NCBI GenBank assembly: GCA_963703165.1
Contig: OY969798.1
Coordinates: 1,674,001 to 1,738,000 of the forward strand
Direction of reading: 5' to 3'
DNA length: 64,000 nucleotides
Source of the DNA: JBQTKD01 sp963703165
GTDB taxonomy: Bacteria; Actinomycetota; Actinomycetes; Sporichthyales; Sporichthyaceae
Part shown: one piece after another, positions 1 to 8,798 of the stretch
Layout: each line of letters begins with the position of its first letter
Numbering within the stretch: the stretch's first letter is position 1
Notes under the pieces: generated by a model
Told to the model about the DNA's origin: nothing
The model's input: only the letters and a program-made list of their open reading frames with translations
The model's database searches: none
Program-made: the position numbers and the translations under genes

Positions 1-390
1 GCCGAACTGCTCAGCCTCGTCGGCGGACTCTTCGAGCGACTCTTCGTCGAGCCTGCGACGACCGTCCGCATCGAACGGCCCGATGTGGTGCTGCACCTGA
101 TCAGCACCGAGCCCGAGTGCAGCCTGGTCGTGGACTTCGGCCGGCGCGCGGTCCACCCCGGCAGCGACGCACCGGTCAGCCCCAACGCTCGGGTGCAGGC
201 CAGCGGCGCGGACATCAACCGGTACTGCCAGGGCCGGCTCAACCTGACCCAGGCGATCGCCGACGGGGACGTGCGCATCGGCGGCGCGATCGCGCCGTTG
301 CTCGCCCAGCTCCCCTCCTCCGACAGTCTCGCCGAGGCGTTCCGGTCCCTGCTCGTCGAACAAGGACGGGCGGACCTGCTGCTCCGATGA
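1..390 (+). CDS. SCP2 sterol-binding-like domain protein (5' end outside window)
   Basis: The frame is open from base 1 and ends at the TGA at 388-390, so the start lies before the window. The visible 129 codons look like the C-terminal half of an SCP2-type lipid-binding domain: a beta hairpin (LVVDFGRRAVHPG), a segment about a substituted residue set (VQASGADINRYCQGRLNL), then DGDVRIGGAIAPLLAQL, where SCP2 proteins typically have 'G.v.i.Gd...l..l'. This fold binds lipids or sterols without catalysis. The stop overlaps the next gene's ATG (ATGA), so the two are probably translated together. The family call is inference from a partial protein; a different small alpha/beta fold is possible. Confidence 0.5.
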   Translation, partial: AELLSLVGGLFERLFVEPATTVRIERPDVVLHLISTEPECSLVVDFGRRAVHPGSDAPVSPNARVQASGADINRYCQGRLNLTQAIADGDVRIGGAIAPLLAQLPSSDSLAEAFRSLLVEQGRADLLLR

Positions 391-1670
391 CGTCCATGTC
401 GGGTTCGCCGTCCTCCGCTGCGGCCGCGGAGGCGTTGAGTGCCGCCGCCCGACGGCTCGGAGCGCGTCGCGACGAGTTCACCGCGGGCCTGCTCACCTTG
501 TTCGCCAAGGAGATCGCGCCGCTGCAGCACGACGACCAGATGCTCGCCCTTCTCGCGGCCAGCACGGACGAGAACGTCGTCGCGGGCCTGCACATGCTCG
601 AGCACGGCATCGATCCGTCGACGACCGAGGCCCCGACCGCGGCGATCCAGTACGCCCGTCGTCTCGCCCAGCGTGGAATTCCCGTCGCTGCTCTCCTGCG
701 CGCCTACCGCCTGGGCCACGCCGGGTTCGTCGAGTTGTTGCTGCAGGAGATCTCGACCGATCCCCGCGTCGACGCGACCATCCTCACCGAAGCCGGCCTC
801 GCGCTGACGCGCACCGCGGCGGCCTTCGTCGACCGGGTCTGCGAACTGGTCGTGGATGCCTACGAAAGCGAACGCGACGCCTGGGCACGCCAACACTCGG
901 TGACCCGCGCGGTCCGGATCCAGGCCTTGCTCGCGGGTCGTCGGGTCGATACGCGCGAGACCGAACTCGCCCTGGGCTACCGCCTGACGCAGACTCACTG
1001 TGCCGCGCTGCTCTGGCTCGAACATCCGACCGGCGCCGAGGCGCTGGTCCAACTGGAGCGCGTTGCCGCGAACGCGGCCGCCATGTACGGCACCGAACAC
1101 GTGTTCTCCGTCGAGGACGAGGCTTCGGCCGCCGTGTGGTTCGCCGTCCCCGCGGACAGCGAGGACGTGCAGCCCCTGCGCAAAGCGGTGGCCGAGGCGC
1201 GCGACGGAGCGGTGCGGGCCTCGGTCGGGCGGCCCGCGGCCGGCCCGGCCGGGTTCCGCAGCAGCTACCGGCAGGCGCGCGCGGCCCGCACCGTGGCGCT
1301 GGCCGCGGCCGAGCGCACCGGCGGCGTCACCGAGTTCGCCGATGTGGGCGGGATCGCGCTGCTGTGCGCGGACCTCGAGCAGACCCGGATCTGGGTGGCG
1401 GACACCCTCGGGCCGTTGGCCGCCGACGAGGACAACGCCGAGCGGTTGCGGGAGACGCTGCGGGTGTTCCTGGCAGCCGGCTCCAGTTACACCGCTGCCG
1501 CCGAACAGCTGCACCTGCACAAGAACACCGTGCAGTACCGGGTGCAGAAGGCCGAACAACTGCGCGGGCGCCCGTTCAAGGCGGACCGGCTCGACGTGGA
1601 GCTTGCCCTCCGAGCGGCCTGGCTTCTCGGGACGGCCGCACTGCGCACCGAAGCGGACTCCGGGACCTGA
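387..1670 (+). CDS. PucR/CdaR-type helix-turn-helix transcriptional regulator
   Basis: A 427-residue regulator starting at the ATG that overlaps the preceding stop; ATG 396 is an alternative. The C-terminal 60 residues hold the PucR-type HTH: LRETLRVFLAAGSSYTAAAE followed by LHLHKNTVQYRVQKAEQLRG, where H-K-N-T-V-x-Y-R-V is the family signature. The middle region has the degenerate GGDEF-like segment (ASVGRPAAGPAGFRSSYRQA) common in this family, and the N-terminal half is the helical RsbRD-like domain. Such proteins usually control adjacent catabolic genes. Here it lies 127 bp upstream of the monooxygenase and GMC oxidoreductase on the same strand, so control of those genes is a reasonable inference; the ligand is unknown. 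Confidence 0.85.
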   Translation: MTSMSGSPSSAAAAEALSAAARRLGARRDEFTAGLLTLFAKEIAPLQHDDQMLALLAASTDENVVAGLHMLEHGIDPSTTEAPTAAIQYARRLAQRGIPVAALLRAYRLGHAGFVELLLQEISTDPRVDATILTEAGLALTRTAAAFVDRVCELVVDAYESERDAWARQHSVTRAVRIQALLAGRRVDTRETELALGYRLTQTHCAALLWLEHPTGAEALVQLERVAANAAAMYGTEHVFSVEDEASAAVWFAVPADSEDVQPLRKAVAEARDGAVRASVGRPAAGPAGFRSSYRQARAARTVALAAAERTGGVTEFADVGGIALLCADLEQTRIWVADTLGPLAADEDNAERLRETLRVFLAAGSSYTAAAEQLHLHKNTVQYRVQKAEQLRGRPFKADRLDVELALRAAWLLGTAALRTEADSGT

Positions 1671-1759
1671 TGGTGCGGCGCGGAAGCAATTGTCGCCAAG
1701 TACCGAGGCGCGACGGCGGGTCTGGTGCAAAAGACCATGGGAGCGACCCGGCTCAGTTG

Positions 1760-1774
1760 CCTACTCTGGGTAGG
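1760..1774 (+). promoter_or_regulatory. Inverted repeat overlapping a -10-like hexamer before the monooxygenase gene
   Basis: CCTAC-TCTGG-GTAGG forms a short inverted repeat, and its left arm contains TACTCT (1762-1767), which fits the actinobacterial -10 pattern TAnnnT. A strong ribosome-binding site (AGAAGGAGAT, about 1785-1794) follows immediately before the ATG at 1798. No convincing -35 was found. It could be the promoter/operator bound by the upstream PucR protein; this is inference. Confidence 0.35.
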
Positions 1775-1797
1775 TCGGGACAGCAGAAGGAGATCAG

Positions 1798-3264
1798 ATG
1801 ATCCAGGTGGACGTCCTCATCGTCGGAGCCGGACTTTCCGGGATCGGCGCGGCCTGTCGGCTGCAGCAGGAATGCTCCGGGAGCACCTACCTGATCGCCG
1901 AGCAGCGCGCGGCCATCGGCGGCACCTGGGACCAGTTCCGCTTCCCCGGCGTGCGCTCGGACAGTGACGCGTTCACCCTGAGTTATCCGTTCCGGCCCTG
2001 GACCAACAAGCTGTCGATCTCGCCGGCCGGGGACCTGCTCAAGTACATCCGCGACACCGCCACCGAGGCGGGCGTCGACAAGAACATCCGCTTCGAGACC
2101 AAGGTGCTCGACGCCTCGTTCTCGTCGGACACGGCCCGCTGGACCGTGCGAATGGAGCACGACGGCGAGACCGAGGAAGTCAGCTGCCGCTTCCTCTACC
2201 TCTGCGCCGGCTACTTCAACTACGACACCCCGTACCAGCCGGAGTTCGTCGGCCGCGAGGACTTCACAGGCGACTTCGTGCACCCCCAGTTCTGGCCCGA
2301 GGGTCTGGACCACACCGGCAAGAAGGTCGTCATCATCGGCAGTGGCGCCACTGCCGCGACCCTCGTGCCCGCCATGGCCAAGACCGCCGCCCACGTGACG
2401 ATGCTGCAGCGCACCCCGAGCTACGTCTTCACGATGCCCGGCGTCGACGTGATCGCGGCCGGCCTGCAGAAGGTGCTGCCGGCCAAGGCCGCGCACAAGC
2501 TGGCTCGCGGCAAGAACGCCCTGATCCTGCAGGGCATGTACACCCTGGCCCGCAAGCGGCCGAGCACGTTCAAGAAGATCACGCGCAAGATGGCGCTGCA
2601 CTACCTGAAGGACGAGGCGCTCGTCGACGCGCACTTCACGCCGCCCTACCAGCCGTGGGACCAGCGCCTCTGCCTGGTGCCGGACGGTGACATGTTCAAG
2701 GCCATCGCGAAGGGCTCGGCGTCGGTGGTCACGAACCACATCGACCGCCTCGTCCCCGGAGGCATCAAGCTGGTCTCCGGCGAGGTGCTCGAGGCCGACA
2801 TCATCGTCTCCGCGACCGGACTGACCCTGCGCCCCGTCGGCGGCATGACCCTCGACGTCGACGGCACCAAGGTCGACGTCGGGTCCACGACCGCCTACCG
2901 CGCGATGATGATGTCCGGCGTGCCGAACCTCGCGTTCTGCTTCGGGTACTCGAACAACTCGTGGACCCTGCGTGCGGACCTGTCCTCGAGTTACGTCTGC
3001 CGTCTGCTCAACCACATGAAGGCCAACGGCTACGACATCGCGACGCCGACGCTGCCCAAGGAGATGGCGCGCACGCCGTTCCTGGACCTCAACTCCGGCT
3101 ACGTCTCCCGCGGGATCGCGCAGTTCCCCGGTTCGGGTACCGAGGGGCCTTGGGTCGTGCGGCAGAACTACCTGAAGGACCGGCCTGACTCGCGTCGCGG
3201 TGACATCACCACGGACATGGCCTTCGGTACCCGCAGGTCGGCGAAGGCCCCGGCGGGCGTGTGA
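1798..3264 (+). CDS. ethA: EthA-type Baeyer-Villiger flavin monooxygenase
   Basis: A 488-residue FAD/NADPH monooxygenase that inserts oxygen next to carbonyls and can oxidise sulfur compounds. FAD-binding GAGLSG is at residues 10-15, GGTWDQFRFPGVRSDSD follows, and the Baeyer-Villiger fingerprint FxGxxxHxxxWP is exact at 156-167 (FTGDFVHPQFWP). The NADPH-binding GSGATA comes just after. Length and sequence follow mycobacterial EthA (489 residues) over the whole protein, including WDQRLCLVP and NSWTLRADL near the C-terminus. A strong AGAAGGAG site fixes the start. The end overlaps the next gene by 4 bp (GTGA), indicating a two-gene operon. Unlike mycobacterial ethA, no divergent TetR gene (ethR) is present; a PucR gene precedes it instead. 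Natural substrate unknown. Confidence 0.88.
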   Translation: MIQVDVLIVGAGLSGIGAACRLQQECSGSTYLIAEQRAAIGGTWDQFRFPGVRSDSDAFTLSYPFRPWTNKLSISPAGDLLKYIRDTATEAGVDKNIRFETKVLDASFSSDTARWTVRMEHDGETEEVSCRFLYLCAGYFNYDTPYQPEFVGREDFTGDFVHPQFWPEGLDHTGKKVVIIGSGATAATLVPAMAKTAAHVTMLQRTPSYVFTMPGVDVIAAGLQKVLPAKAAHKLARGKNALILQGMYTLARKRPSTFKKITRKMALHYLKDEALVDAHFTPPYQPWDQRLCLVPDGDMFKAIAKGSASVVTNHIDRLVPGGIKLVSGEVLEADIIVSATGLTLRPVGGMTLDVDGTKVDVGSTTAYRAMMMSGVPNLAFCFGYSNNSWTLRADLSSSYVCRLLNHMKANGYDIATPTLPKEMARTPFLDLNSGYVSRGIAQFPGSGTEGPWVVRQNYLKDRPDSRRGDITTDMAFGTRRSAKAPAGV

Positions 3265-4988
3265 CCGCACCCGATCAGTTCGATTACGACGTTCTGGTCA
3301 TCGGCTCGGGATTCGGCGGCAGCGTCACGGCGCTACGGCTGACCGAGAAGGGGTACCGGGTCGGGGTGCTCGAGGCGGGTCGCCGGTTTACGCCGGAGAC
3401 CTTGCCGAAGTCGTCCTGGGACGTGCGCAACTTCCTGTTCGCCCCAGGCCTCGGGTGCATGGGGATGCAGCGCATCCATGTGTTGCGCGACGTCGTCGTG
3501 CTGGCCGGGGCCGGGGTCGGCGGCGGGTCGCTGAACTACGCCAACACGCTGTACCAGCCCAGCGCCGACGCGTTCTACGCCGACCCGCAATGGGCCGACA
3601 TCACCGACTGGCGTGCGGAACTGAACCCGTACTACGACCAGGCGACCCGCATGCTCGGGGTCACCACGCAACCGACCGACACCCCGAGCGACCGCGTAAT
3701 GGCGAAGGTCGCCGACCGGTTCGGCAAGGGCGACACCTACGGCCCCACTCGCGTCGGTGTCTTCTTCGGTCCCGACGGAACGACGCAACCCGGCGTCGAG
3801 GTGTCCGACCCGTTCTTCGGCGGCGTGGGCCCCGCCCGCAAGGGCTGTCTGGAGTGCGGCGCCTGCATGACCGGGTGCCGTCACGGCGCGAAGAACACGA
3901 TGAACACCAACTATCTGTATCTGGCCGAGAAGGCGGGCGCAGTGGTGCACCCCGAGACCACCGTCGATGATGTGACACCGCGTCAGGGCGGCGGCTTCAC
4001 CGTGGTCACGCACCCCACCAGGGGGAAGAGACACGGCACCGCACGGACCTTCACCGCCGAGCAGGTGGTGTTCAGCGCCGGTACCTGGGGCACCCAGACC
4101 TTGCTGCATCGCCTGCGCGACACCGGCCGCCTCCCGAGGATTTCCGCCCGGCTCGGTGAACTCACCCGTACGAACTCCGAGGCCATCGTCGGCGCCGTCG
4201 CCCGACGTTCACCCAAGCGCGGCAGCGACAAGGACTACTCGCAGGGCGTGGCCATCACCTCGTCCTGGTTCCCCGACGAACACACCCACGTCGAGCCGGT
4301 GCGCTACGCCCCCGGCAGCAACGCCATGGGCCTGATGGGAACGGTCCTGGTCAGTGGTGAAGGTCGAATACCCAGACCCTTGCGAGCGCTCGGGGTGATC
4401 GCCCGTCACCCCGCCCTCTTCGCCCGTTCACTGTCCGTCCGTCGCTGGTCCGAGCGCTCGGTCATTGCCCTGGTGATGCAGTCGGTGGACAACTCCATCA
4501 CCGTTTCCCGCACCCGCCGGGGACGTCTGACGTCCAGTCAGGGGCTCGGCGAGGCCAACCCTGCGTACATCCCCGTGGCCCACGAGGTCGCTCGGGCCAT
4601 CGCCCGCGAGATCGACGGCGATCCGATGGGTACCGCCGGCGAGATCATCAACATGCCGATGACCGGCCACTTCATCGGTGGCTGCCCGATCGGCTCGTCC
4701 CCCGAACGCGGCGTCATCGACCCGTACCAGCGCCTCTACGGGTACCTCGGCCTGCACGTCGTCGACGGTTCCACGCTCTCGGCCAACCTCGGCGTGAACC
4801 CGAGCCTCACCATCACCGCCCAGGCCGAACGCGCCCTGTCCTTCTGGCCCAACAGGGGCGAACCCGACCCCCGCCCGGCCCTGGGCGAGCCCTACATCCG
4901 CCTGGCCCCGGTCCGCCCGCTGCACCCGGTCGTCCCCGAAGGCGCCCCGGCAGCGCTGACGCTCCCCTGGCCCACCGTCCGTTCCTAG
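3261..4988 (+). CDS. choD: GMC-family oxidoreductase, ChoD-type (putative cholesterol oxidase)
   Basis: A 575-residue FAD-dependent GMC oxidoreductase with a GTG start inside the previous stop. It has the Rossmann motif GSGFGG (15-20) with the acidic end LEAGRRF, GAGVGGGSLNYANTLYQP, and the C-terminal GMC block HFIGGCPIG with LHVVDGSTLSANLGVNPSLT. Length and neighbours (guaB3, guaB) match mycobacterial ChoD, long annotated as cholesterol oxidase although its physiological substrate is disputed. A four-cysteine motif C196-x2-C199-x2-C202-x3-C206 resembles a ferredoxin cluster site and is not part of classic secreted cholesterol oxidases; no signal peptide is visible. Its stop shares the palindrome CTAG with the convergent guaB3 stop. 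Confidence 0.82.
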   Translation: MTAPDQFDYDVLVIGSGFGGSVTALRLTEKGYRVGVLEAGRRFTPETLPKSSWDVRNFLFAPGLGCMGMQRIHVLRDVVVLAGAGVGGGSLNYANTLYQPSADAFYADPQWADITDWRAELNPYYDQATRMLGVTTQPTDTPSDRVMAKVADRFGKGDTYGPTRVGVFFGPDGTTQPGVEVSDPFFGGVGPARKGCLECGACMTGCRHGAKNTMNTNYLYLAEKAGAVVHPETTVDDVTPRQGGGFTVVTHPTRGKRHGTARTFTAEQVVFSAGTWGTQTLLHRLRDTGRLPRISARLGELTRTNSEAIVGAVARRSPKRGSDKDYSQGVAITSSWFPDEHTHVEPVRYAPGSNAMGLMGTVLVSGEGRIPRPLRALGVIARHPALFARSLSVRRWSERSVIALVMQSVDNSITVSRTRRGRLTSSQGLGEANPAYIPVAHEVARAIAREIDGDPMGTAGEIINMPMTGHFIGGCPIGSSPERGVIDPYQRLYGYLGLHVVDGSTLSANLGVNPSLTITAQAERALSFWPNRGEPDPRPALGEPYIRLAPVRPLHPVVPEGAPAALTLPWPTVRS

Positions 4989-6097
4989 CGGGTGTTCACC
5001 ACGACCTCGACGCGCTGGAATTCCTTGAGGTCGGAGTACCCGCAGGTGGCCATGGCTCGACGGAGTGCGCCGACGAGGTTCATCGAGCCGTCGGGCTGAC
5101 GGGACGGACCGAGGAGGATCTCCTCGAACGTGCCGATCGTGCCGACCTTCATGCGGGTGCCGCGGGGCAGCACGGAGTGGTGCGCCTCGGCGCCCCAGTG
5201 CCAGCCGCCGCCGGGCGCCTGCGCGCCGCGGGCCAGCGGGGAGCCAATCATCACGGCGTCGGCACCACAGGCGATGGCCTTGGTGAGCTCGCCGCTGGTG
5301 GTCATGCCTCCGTCGGCGATGACGTGGACGTAGCGGCCACCGGACTCGTCGAGGTAGTCGCGACGGGCTGCCGCGACGTCGGCGATCGCCGAGGCCATCG
5401 GGACCCGGATGCCGAGCACCTCGGCGGTGGTGTGCGCCGAGCCGCCACCGAAGCCGACGAGGACACCGGCCGCTCCGGTGCGCATCAGGTGCAGCGCGGC
5501 CTGGTAGGTCGCGCAGCCGCCGACGATGACGGGGACGTCGAGTTCGTGGATGAACTGTTTGAGGTTCAACGGCTCGGAGCGCCCGGAGACGTGCTCGGCC
5601 GAGACGGTCGTGCCGCGGATGACGAACAGGTCGGCACCGGCCTCGACGACGGCTCGCGAGTACTGCACGGTGCGCTGCGGCGAGAGCGCGGCAGCGGTGA
5701 TGATGCCCGCGTCACGCATGGTCTTGATGCGCGCGCCGATCAGCTCCTCCTTGATCGGCTCGGAGTAGATCTGCTGCAAGCGTGCCGTGGCCTCGTCCTC
5801 GGGCAGTTCGCTGATCTCGTCGAGCAGGGTCTGCGGTTCGTCGTAGCGGGTCCACAGACCTTCCAGGTCCAGGACCGCCAGCCCGCCCAGGCGCCCGACC
5901 TCGATCGCGGTCTCCGGGGACACGACGCTGTCCATCGGCGCGATGATGATCGGCAACTCGAAGTGGTAGGCGTCGATCTGCCAGGCGGTGGAGACCTCTT
6001 CGGGGTCACGGGTGCGTCGCGAGGGCACGATCGCGACCTGGTCGAACCCGTACGCGCCCCGGCCGCGCTTGCCTCGGCCGATCTCGATCTCTGTCAC
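4985..6097 (-). CDS. guaB3: GuaB3 family IMP dehydrogenase/GMP reductase-like protein
   Basis: A 370-residue TIM-barrel protein of the IMPDH/GMP reductase superfamily without CBS domains, 9 bp downstream of guaB on the same strand. It begins with EIGRGKRGRGAYGFDQVAI, which is typical of GuaB3, and keeps the phosphate-binding HVIADGGMTTSG. The loop that carries the catalytic cysteine in IMPDH and GMP reductase (GPGS.CTTR) reads GFGGGSAHTT at 215-224, so the nucleophile is absent; mycobacterial GuaB3 shows the same change. Cyanobacterial GuaB3 has been assigned GMP reductase activity, but this actinobacterial form may be catalytically silent or regulatory. Probably co-transcribed with guaB. Confidence 0.88.
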   Translation of the reverse strand: MTEIEIGRGKRGRGAYGFDQVAIVPSRRTRDPEEVSTAWQIDAYHFELPIIIAPMDSVVSPETAIEVGRLGGLAVLDLEGLWTRYDEPQTLLDEISELPEDEATARLQQIYSEPIKEELIGARIKTMRDAGIITAAALSPQRTVQYSRAVVEAGADLFVIRGTTVSAEHVSGRSEPLNLKQFIHELDVPVIVGGCATYQAALHLMRTGAAGVLVGFGGGSAHTTAEVLGIRVPMASAIADVAAARRDYLDESGGRYVHVIADGGMTTSGELTKAIACGADAVMIGSPLARGAQAPGGGWHWGAEAHHSVLPRGTRMKVGTIGTFEEILLGPSRQPDGSMNLVGALRRAMATCGYSDLKEFQRVEVVVNTR

Positions 6098-6106
6098 GGG
6101 GGGACC

Positions 6107-7669
6107 CTAGTCGCGGCGGAAGTAGTTGGGGGCTTCGACGGTCAGTTGCACGTCGTGGGGGTGGCTTTCCTTGAGTCCGGCCGAGGTGATCCGGACGAAT
6201 TGGCCCCGCTCCTGCAGGTCGGGCACGGTGCGCGCGCCGACGTAGCCCATCGCGGTGCGCAGGCCGCCGGCGAGCTGGTGCAGCACGGCCTCCAGCGGGC
6301 CGCGGTAGGGCACCTGGCCCTCGACGCCTTCGGGGACCAACTTCTCGTCGGTGGTGACGTCCTCCTGGAAATACCGGTCCTTGGAGTAGGACCGGGCCAG
6401 GCCGCGGGTCTGCATCGCAGCCAGCGACCCCATTCCTCGGTAGGACTTGTACTGCTTGCCGTTGATGAACAGCAGTTCGCCCGGGCTCTCCTCGACCCCG
6501 GCCAGCAGGCTGCCGAGCATCACCGTGTTGGCGCCGGCGACCAGTGCCTTGGCGATGTCGCCCGAGTACTGCAGGCCACCGTCGCCGATCAGCGGGACAC
6601 CGGCGGGGCCGGCGGCCAGCGAGGCGTTGTAGATGGCGGTCACCTGCGGGACGCCGATGCCGGCGACCACGCGGGTGGTGCAGATCGAACCCGGGCCGAT
6701 GCCGACCTTGATGCCGTCGGCGCCGGCGTCGATCAGCGCCTGCGCGCCCTCCCGGGTGGCGACGTTGCCACCGATGACGTCGATGTTCTTCCCGCTGCCA
6801 CGGATCTCACGGCTGACCCTGGCGACGGTCTCCAGCACGGCCTTGGAGTGACCGTGCGCGGAGTCCACGACCAGGAAGTCGACACCGGCTTCGAGCAGGG
6901 TCATCGCTCGCTTGAAGGACTCCTCGCCGACGCCGACCGCGGCGCCGACCATCAGCCGACCGTTGGAGTCCTTGGTGGCGAAGGGGTACTTCTCGGACTT
7001 CGCGAAGTCCTTGACGGTGATCAGGCCCTTGAGCCGACCGCGGTCGTCGACCAGCGGCAGCTTCTCGATCTTGTGTTCCCGCAGCAGCCCGAAGGCCGTC
7101 TCCCGGCTCGTGCCCACCGGTGCGGTGATCAGCGGCGCGGCGGTCATGACGTCGCGGACCAGCTGGTCGTAGTCGGTCTCGAACCGCATGTCGCGGTTGG
7201 TGACGATGCCGAGCAGGGTCCCGTCGGGGTCCACCACCGGGACGCCGGAGATGCGGTAGCGGGCGCAGAGCGCGTCGGCGTCGCCGACGGTGGCGTCCGG
7301 GCTGATCGTCACCGGGGAGGCGACCATGCCGGCCTCGGACCGCTTGACGACGTCGACCTGCTCGGCCTGGTCGGCGATGGACAGGTTGCGGTGCAGGACT
7401 CCGACCCCACCCTGGCGGGCCATGGCGATCGCCATCCGGGCCTCGGTGACCGTGTCCATCGCCGAGGAGATCAGCGGTACCCGCAGCTCAATGTTGCGGG
7501 AGAGCCTGCTGGTGGTGTCGACGTCACTGGGAACGACCTCGGACATGCCCGGCAGCAGCAGCACGTCATCGAAGGTGAGCCCGAGCTGGGCAAATTTGGG
7601 CGGGTACTCGCCGGAGTCGAAATCGGCGGGAGAACTCACGACGGCAGCCCCTCGGTCGGTCAGCGACAC
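6107..7669 (-). CDS. guaB: IMP dehydrogenase
   Basis: A 520-residue NAD-dependent enzyme converting IMP to XMP, the committed step of GMP synthesis. It has the TIM barrel with paired CBS domains inserted at roughly 113-225, the active-site loop GIGPGSICTTR with Cys330, VVDSAHGHS before the CBS return, and the flap YRGMGSLAAM. The start MSLTDRGAAV is slightly downstream-flexible; length fits the family (mycobacterial GuaB2 529). The gene is the third in sigD-rsdA-guaB-guaB3, with 82 bp between rsdA and guaB, so it may also have its own promoter. No oddities seen. Confidence 0.95.
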   Translation of the reverse strand: MSLTDRGAAVVSSPADFDSGEYPPKFAQLGLTFDDVLLLPGMSEVVPSDVDTTSRLSRNIELRVPLISSAMDTVTEARMAIAMARQGGVGVLHRNLSIADQAEQVDVVKRSEAGMVASPVTISPDATVGDADALCARYRISGVPVVDPDGTLLGIVTNRDMRFETDYDQLVRDVMTAAPLITAPVGTSRETAFGLLREHKIEKLPLVDDRGRLKGLITVKDFAKSEKYPFATKDSNGRLMVGAAVGVGEESFKRAMTLLEAGVDFLVVDSAHGHSKAVLETVARVSREIRGSGKNIDVIGGNVATREGAQALIDAGADGIKVGIGPGSICTTRVVAGIGVPQVTAIYNASLAAGPAGVPLIGDGGLQYSGDIAKALVAGANTVMLGSLLAGVEESPGELLFINGKQYKSYRGMGSLAAMQTRGLARSYSKDRYFQEDVTTDEKLVPEGVEGQVPYRGPLEAVLHQLAGGLRTAMGYVGARTVPDLQERGQFVRITSAGLKESHPHDVQLTVEAPNYFRRD

Positions 7670-7751
7670 GGCCCCACGGCAGGGCGGCGAGGCGCTGCCG
7701 GGGCGTATTCATACTAACCGGCCGCCGAACGGCAGCGGAACTGACGGAGCG

Positions 7752-8798
7752 TCAGCGATCGAACAGGCCCTCGGGGCCCAACCCGTCGACCGGCCCTCGG
7801 GACGGGCCGGGCAGGTCGCCCGGGAGCGGCTTGGACGGCGCGGGAGCGTTGCGCTCGGGCTTGAGCTTCTCCGCGGCACGGTCCTTGATGCGGTCCTTGG
7901 CGTCCTTGAGGCCTTCCTTGGCGCCCTCGAGTCGGTCGCCCTTCTCGTCCTCGAGACCTTCGTCCGGCAGCTTGACCCGATCGGACGGGTCCTCCAGACC
8001 CACCTCGGGAACTGCCTGCTCCTTGGCCTCGGGGCCGGGGAGCTGGTAGTTCGGCTCCAGCAGCGGCACCGCGGCGGACTCGGGCGAATTCGGTGCCCGC
8101 AGCGCCGGGAGGACCGGCATCGGGGACTCCGACGCCGACTTGTCGCCCTTGGCGATCGCACCGGCGAGCTGAGCGGCGACCGCATCCCAACGCGCACGGA
8201 ACGCGGCGATCTTGGCGCGCAGCGACTCCAGCGAGTCGCTGTCCTGGATCTGGAAGTAGAGGTCCTGCGCTCGGCCGAAGTTCACGGCGGCCAGCGACAG
8301 ATTGCGCGCGTCGAGAGCCTTGTTCGCGGACGCGAGGAAGCTCGAGGCCCGGGCAGCAGTCGACGAGGTGTCGGCGGCCGCCGGCGCAGCGCCGACGGCA
8401 CGGCGCAGCGACTCCAGCGGTGCACCGCCGGTCGCGGCAGCCACGCCACCGAGCCCGATGACGAGAACACCGGCAGTTGCCGCGGCTGCGATACGGGGCA
8501 TCGCCCGACGCCGCCGGCGGCCGGCCAGGGGTGCGACCTTGGAGTTCCCGACGGCGCTGAGCGGGCGGTCGATCCGCGCGTGAGCAGGAGCGCCCTGAGC
8601 GAGCAGGTCGGTCAGCGGCCCGGGGCGGGTGTCGATCTCGTGGGCCCAGGCGCCGAGCAGGCGCGCGGCCACGTCCGCGGAGGCAGATGCGTCGACGCCG
8701 CCGGCCACCCCGAGCGAGGCGCCCGGCGTCCGCGCCCCGAGCGCGTCGAGCAACGCGTCATCAGAGTGCAGGGCGGCGAATTGCAGGTCGTCACTCAT
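7752..8798 (-). CDS. rsdA: Anti-sigma-D factor, RsdA-like membrane protein
   Basis: A 348-residue protein starting at the ATG at 8798, which lies inside the sigD stop region (ATGAGTGA, 8-bp overlap) behind a GAGGAGG site. The cytoplasmic N-terminus (about 1-95) carries the short RsdA motif region (DDLQFAALHSDDALLDALG, then LLGAWAHEID). A basic stop-transfer run (GRRRRR) precedes one membrane segment (about 103-123), and a long Pro/Glu/Lys-rich extracytoplasmic tail follows. Position and topology match mycobacterial RsdA (Rv3413c), which sequesters SigD until proteolysed. The low-complexity tail is poorly conserved, so the assignment rests on N-terminus, topology and neighbour. Confidence 0.8.
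   Translation of the reverse strand: MSDDLQFAALHSDDALLDALGARTPGASLGVAGGVDASASADVAARLLGAWAHEIDTRPGPLTDLLAQGAPAHARIDRPLSAVGNSKVAPLAGRRRRRAMPRIAAAATAGVLVIGLGGVAAATGGAPLESLRRAVGAAPAAADTSSTAARASSFLASANKALDARNLSLAAVNFGRAQDLYFQIQDSDSLESLRAKIAAFRARWDAVAAQLAGAIAKGDKSASESPMPVLPALRAPNSPESAAVPLLEPNYQLPGPEAKEQAVPEVGLEDPSDRVKLPDEGLEDEKGDRLEGAKEGLKDAKDRIKDRAAEKLKPERNAPAPSKPLPGDLPGPSRGPVDGLGPEGLFDR

Noticed and set aside
117..386. Extension of the PucR gene upstream to 117
   Set aside because: It would overlap the SCP2-like frame over its length and gives Arg/Pro-rich sequence; ATG 387 with the ATGA overlap is better.
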